Assembly: GCA_002633005.1 (NCBI GenBank)
Contig: NMRA01000009.1
Coordinates: forward strand, 1,759,858 to 1,823,857
Reading direction: 5' to 3'
DNA: 64,000 bases
From: Phoronis australis
Lineage: Eukaryota; Phoronida; Phoronidae
This document shows, piece by piece, positions 59,282-64,000 of this stretch (positions are counted from its first letter, which is position 1; the number at the start of each line of letters is the position of its first letter). A program made the position numbers and the translations under genes. The notes beneath the pieces were generated by a model. The model was not told where the DNA came from. It saw only the letters and a program-made list of their open reading frames with translations, and searched no databases.

Positions 59282-61344
59282 CAGAGCTCAACGTTATGAA
59301 AATCGCCAGGTCTCATTTTGCGACCTAGCCAAAGTCCCAGGTTGCATTTTCAAAATCCAGCTCGCATTCATTCATGCCAGGTCGCAAAATTTTCCCGCCT
59401 TTCGAGCTAAAACTAATTTTTTAGATCATCGATAAAATGTTTAGTCGGATTATGCTTGCTCTTACCTGCGGCGTTAAATGCTCACAAATTTCAGGTCGCA
59501 AAATTTAGTTCTTACAAACAGGTACGGCGTTATTGTTAATTACGACCACCGTTGAAAGGCTCTAGAGTGCAAGGTTAGTTGCTGACGTGAAAGTTGAATC
59601 GGTGCTCTCGATCCGACACGTGCAGTCGAGTACTTAACTTTGCATTGTGAAAAAGGAGAAAATACTCGTTGAAAAAGTATCATCAGTTTTGCCAGGTCTG
59701 ACTTGCTATATGACTGTTATCAAAGTCGTAATGATCCAAACTAACTCTGAGTGAAAACTCCCTGCATTTTTTTTCGCAGCCAACTTTGCAACTGAACTCG
59801 ACGTTTGAAAAACATCCTGTTGAAAAAAATCCGTGAAACGTTGTCCTAGCCAAATGACGTATTCGGATGCGCGGGAACAGTTCAGTACAAATTTCACTAA
59901 AATGTGGTACTTATGCTGTTTATTTACTCAACACTTAGTTTTCCATGAAATGAAAAGCCTTGAAATAATTCCCGACTCCATGCGGATTTCTATCGGGAAA
60001 TTCAAGCTTCCTCCTCAATACCTTCCATGTACGGAAAAATTAGGTCAGTCCCAAACGACACGTATGTCACCAGTGGTAACTTTCTTTCGAAGATATAAAA
60101 AAGTTGGGGTTTGGTTTTAACATATTGAGAAAGGACAATTTTTGAAAACAAACTGAATTTGTTGTTGTGTAAAATGAGAGTAACTCACTTGTAGGCTGCG
60201 CGTTAATTTCAAGCAACGCGCACGGTCCTTTGCAGTGCCCTATGATGGGCGCTAGTCTGAACTGCGGACGCTTAATTTGAAATTCTCAAAAGTTGAGAGG
60301 GAACGCTTAGGTGCCGTGGGCGCTTACTATGAAACACTTCAAAGGTAGGGAGTAGGCGCAGTGTTTGCGGTAATAGGTTACTGAAAGACTGCAATAGTAA
60401 CAAATGTTATTATAATAAGATTTTGCGTGGCAAACTCCATCTAGTAGTGGTGACTTTCTGGCTGTCGTTACTACCTACACTGTACCCTTTTTAGCCACCC
60501 ACAATAATTTTGTTTTTAATTGCCCACTTCAGTCGGAACAAGATTCTTTCTGTTGGTGTCTTAAAATTGATTTTAGTGCGTGGTCCGGGGAACTAACATT
60601 GGGAGAGAGCATATGAAGAGAAGAAAAAAATAGTTGGCTAACAACAATTTCGCTTTTCCAGATTTAGTTGCCGAATAGCTGTCTACGGACATAAAATATC
60701 GACCCGAGGAACAACGGAACAGGCTGTCGTGTGACGATTAATAGGGTGGCCATTTTCACGTTTGCAGTCTTTTGCGATAAAAATGCGAGACGCTGAGACG
60801 CACATTTCCAAATCACGACCGTCTACCGCGTGTGCGCTAACAACGGGATCGACCAGTGTCGCAGTGCGTAAAATCATGGATGTTGTCGTGGATATTTGAT
60901 AATAAATAGAAAAATGAATAGAATTATTAAAACCACCGCTGTTTTGTGACGTTTTATCGAATGTTTTGCCGTGGTCCCAAACTTTCTTCGGCTCATCTGG
61001 AAATTTGCATAAGGAGCCGAAAATGTTAGCCAATGAAACGCGTCAAAGATCGATTCTGCATTATCCCAAGTCAGTTTACGTGACATGAGTTGACAAGTCA
61101 TCGGGAGGGCTGTTCTCGGTTAGTGTTCTTTTGAACTGGATTTGGCAACAACCAAAATTAGTCGGATTTACACGAATTGCTTTATATTTGCGGGTATCTG
61201 TGGAAAAGTGTGAAAACTCAGCTCGCATACATTAGAAATTCCAGGTCGCATTTTGCGACTTGATACGAGCTGGCAAAAATCTCAGCTCGCATTTCCAAAT
61301 TTCAGGTCGCAAATGCGACCTGCAGCTCGTTGTGTCGAGCCCTG
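59282..61344. mobile_element. hAT-like non-autonomous element, 2.06 kb
   Basis: Ends CAGAGCTCAACG (left) and its inverted partner ...GAGCCCTG (right, CAGGGCTCGACA when reversed) lie between ACCAT direct repeats (59277-59281 and 61345-61349). Both subterminal regions hold several GGTCGCA(A/T)(A/T)TGCGACC palindromes and AGCTCGCAT boxes (59305-59400, 59490-59510, 61220-61330), as expected of clustered transposase-binding sites. The CAG-type tip is hAT-like. The 5 bp duplication is shorter than the usual 8, so classification is tentative. No transposase domain is seen inside. Confidence 0.65.
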
Positions 61345-61349
61345 ACCAT

Positions 61350-62313
61350 ACATTACCGTAAGAGTAATTTTGCTACTGGAGAATCAGCCGTATATAAGAA
61401 AATACTTTTGTAGAATGTAAGTTTGTTCATTTTGTAATTGTTTTCTTATCGGCTCGCGTAGTATGCCTACGACCGGTAAGAATTAGAAAAAGAATATAAA
61501 ATTTTTGAAAAACCAAACACGACTTATTTTGAAAAGAAATTCGGCTCAGACTCCACGTGAAAACCAAACGCTGCATCAAATGCGATATCTTAAAAATTAA
61601 CCAATAAGAGTACGCCACAAAGAAATGCTTATAAACGTCATACACTGAACTACTGTGATATAAACCCGTTCTCTTTAATGTATACCAGTAGTTTTATCGT
61701 GCACTAGAAAGACTTTTATTTGGCAATACTTAGGCCCAGGTCACATTCAGTAAACAAAGTGTGTTAAAGCTATCCTTCACATTTTGCTGATATGATTCGT
61801 TACCAACAAAGTCACCCAATATTTTGTTAAATGATGGTCATTCGAGTGATTTACGATTCCAAAATATAACGTCTTAACAAAATAAAAAAATTGAAACAAA
61901 ACTTGTTACTTATGTATTTTAGAACAATCCATCAGATTTTCAAAACATGCAAATAGTTAGCAAAAATATGCTCATGGGCACGTACTTTTGGAAAATTTTC
62001 TGAAACTATGGCCATAGGTTTACTTTTTGGGGTAATAGTCAGATATAACGTGCAAATATTTTAAGAAGCTGTTTTTCTCCACAGAATAATGGGCGTCAAA
62101 CTGTTTTCTCCACTGAATAATGGTCGTCAAAGTGGTTCTCAAAATATGTGCATGTTATATCCATTTATTGGCCTTTTTGGTGGGCCTATTTTCGGAAAAT
62201 CCCGGTAGTTGTAGAGACATTATATAGTAAACAGTCAGAGCTAGTGGTGAGTCGACAGGAAATGTGCTTGAACTTCGTGCACACTGTAACTGAGCCACAG
62301 CTGTTTGTGGGCA
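61350..62313. other. intergenic, nothing supported
   Basis: AT-rich. A short near-repeat around TTCTCCAC(A/T)GAATAATGG occurs at about 62075-62125. No exon is seen. Confidence 0.4.
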
Positions 62314-62446
62314 GCAGTGGGAAAGTGTGTGCAAATTTTAGAATGTCTGAGTGTGGAGGGGTCTATACATCGTGTTGAGAAGCAGTGGGAAAATGTGTGC
62401 AAAGTTTAGAATGTCTGGGAGTGGAGGGGTCTGTACATCGTGTTGA
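62314..62446. repeat. 68 bp tandem duplication
   Basis: Two adjacent copies of a ~68 bp unit beginning GCAGTGGGAAAGTGTGTGC and ending CATCGTGTTGA, differing at a few bases. Confidence 0.8.
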
Positions 62447-62868
62447 ATCACCTAAAACGGTGCTGGTGGTTTGGCTATAAATGGTTCAATAACAATCACA
62501 TAGAAGCCAATCCAAGTATATTATTAAAAACATGTTGGAAATAATGAGAGTAGCCGATTTTTCACATTGGCATTCTCTAGACTTTCGCTTGATCCCGGCT
62601 CAGATTTGGTGGACAGAAATTCACTACTATATTGTGGTTCGTTAATTTAAAAGTGAAAGACTGAATCCCATAGCCAATCCCTCCCATTGTTTGATTAGGT
62701 TTAGTTCATTAATTTATTTTAGCATTTTGACATCAGTCAGGATTGAAGTTCTCCTGCGTTGTCAGTCACAGCCACTGACTATGCAGCTGTGGATTGTTTA
62801 GCAGAGGGAAGTGTATGGCACATGATCAATGCATCACTAACCTAAATAATTTAGGTAAGTATAACCAT

Positions 62869-63086
62869 ACCATGGTTGTCTTGACCCCAGAAAACATTGG
62901 CATCCAGGGTTATAAGGTAGCTGATTGATTAGCAAAATTTGGTTCAGAACTCGAATTTCAAGGAAATGAACCAATATTAACTATCCTTATGCTTCCTGCG
63001 TTCTAGGAATAAGGGATTGGTCATTGAAAGGATGGAATTATCTTGGACTAACAGAAATGACTGTTGAAGAACAAAAGAGGTGGTGA
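62869..63086 (+). pseudogene. decayed LINE-type RNase H fragment
   Basis: Frame 62869 onward reads TMVVLTPENIGIQGYKVAD, stop, LAKFGSE. This parallels the WVPGHxGIxGNExADxLAK signature of RNase H domains in LINE-type retrotransposons, with the W, G, H and N positions lost and the D before a stop retained. After a 2-base frame change, IRDWSLKGWNYLGLTEMTVE follows and ends in a stop. This is a dead remnant; I see no reverse-transcriptase motif nearby. Confidence 0.5.
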
Positions 63087-63679
63087 GCTGGGTAACTCCC
63101 AGTCTTACTATAGGGATATTCCTGGAGTTCGGCTTTGAGCCATTAGCACATACAAAAATAAAAAGGCGCACGTAGGTTTGCTGCAGTGTAGTATAAATTG
63201 TTATGGATATCAAAACCATTAAAACACTTGCAAAATTCCTAAAGCAGGCTGGTGGACTTGAGTATGAACAGTGAAGTTAAAGCACAGTGTCTGTTGTAGT
63301 GGGCCTGTAGTGGGCGTGTAGAAGGCCTAAGTAACATGTCGATCTTTCTGTATTGGCAAAATTCCGACACCACTGTCCCATTATTGTTATTGTTATTATT
63401 GGACATGGTGTCCTTCATTCATGGATATAAATTCAAAAGGTTTGCCTTTTTCAAGCCATTACTACATCTGACTGTGAATCATTGAACATTTTTGAGGCAT
63501 TATGATAGCGGGAAAGGTGATTATATCAGTTGGTTGAAACAAACCTCCCGTCTGCATTACATGGGATCTGTAGGTGGCGCTGAACGCCTATTCTCTGATT
63601 GCCTACTAGTGATATATTGTATTTCAGTATGGCTCGACTGTTTCAAAATTCACCTATTAGCTTTTAGTTACTTGGTGTT

Positions 63680-63770
63680 TTTATGCACTCACATATTTAT
63701 GTATGGGTGCATTATTTATAAGTGGGTGCATTATTTATATGTGAATGCATTATTTCTGGATGAAAGATAA
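63680..63770. repeat. partial copy of the 800-1915 repeat end with small tandem units
   Basis: TGCACTCACATATTTATGTATGGGTGCATTAT here parallels the palindromic left end of the repeat at about 800 (GCGCCCACATATTTATATG). It is followed by two extra copies of a (G/A)TG(G/A)(G/A)TGCATTATTT-type unit. Confidence 0.45.
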
Positions 63771-63921
63771 AGAATTTGTAAGAAAACCCTAACCATGCAT
63801 GTCTTCGTCTTTTAGAGAAGTTCATGATTTTTCGTACTCATGTAAAATCCTATTTTTAATCACTGTTCTTTGACTTATATGGCAAGCCTACTGAGGGGGT
63901 CCACTACCGTACATTATGATT

Positions 63922-64000
63922 TATGTATAATGACTATATGTATAATGACTATATGTATAATGACTATATGTATAATGACTATATGTATAATGACTATATG
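63922..64000. repeat. 15 bp tandem repeat running off the window
   Basis: TATGTATAATGACTA is repeated at least five times without variation and continues to the last base, so the array is cut by the window edge. Confidence 0.9.

Overview
This is animal nuclear DNA. It is AT-rich and gene-sparse, with long GT-AG introns, single exons standing alone among kilobases of non-coding sequence, many non-autonomous DNA transposons, a tRNA-derived SINE and one assembly gap (36664-36861, plus one N at 8244). Gene content (a Toll-like receptor with one LRRCT, a THAP-type P element, a P2X7-tail-like fragment, a DUF6589-type transposase) fits a marine invertebrate, possibly an invertebrate deuterostome. 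The sequence alone does not fix the species.

Host genes. An aldo-keto reductase lies on + (3723-7060, two coding exons). A five-exon gene on - (18600-8535) encodes a roughly 640-residue uncharacterised protein with a Cys-rich centre and repeated R-P-x-[S/T]-A motifs. A complete Toll-like receptor lies on + (26586-29666), and a phase-2 intron splits its TIR domain. On - there is the 3' exon of an unrecognised nuclear-looking protein (40168-39232) and two weakly supported exons (36505-35101). A P2X7-C-terminus-like fragment sits at 31752-32015.

Mobile elements. The centrepiece is an apparently intact 10,007 bp DNA transposon at 47702-57708. It is flanked by a perfect 10 bp direct repeat and has bipartite terminal inverted repeats. 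It carries two convergent spliced genes: a 942-residue protein with a DUF6589-like presumed DDE transposase core, and a 437-residue RecQ-type helicase. A 76 bp element at 19070-19145, flanked by a perfect 9 bp duplication, consists of almost nothing but the two ends of this transposon, so it is a minimal non-autonomous derivative in the same window. On either side of the 10 kb element lie two members of another family with long inverted repeats (45207-47274 and 58170-59120, the latter with a perfect 9 bp duplication). Its ends also carry a subterminal stem-loop. Other elements are a foldback P-like element with THAP coding starts in both arms (23061-24405), a hAT-like element (59282-61344), a PIF/Harbinger-like MITE (41702-42274), smaller MITEs, a decayed LINE RNase H domain (62869-63086), and several minisatellites.

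The host genes show no obvious functional link to one another. The two genes inside the 10 kb element do form a unit: they share the same terminal repeats and face each other tail to tail, a transposase plus a helicase that presumably assists excision, integration or repair.
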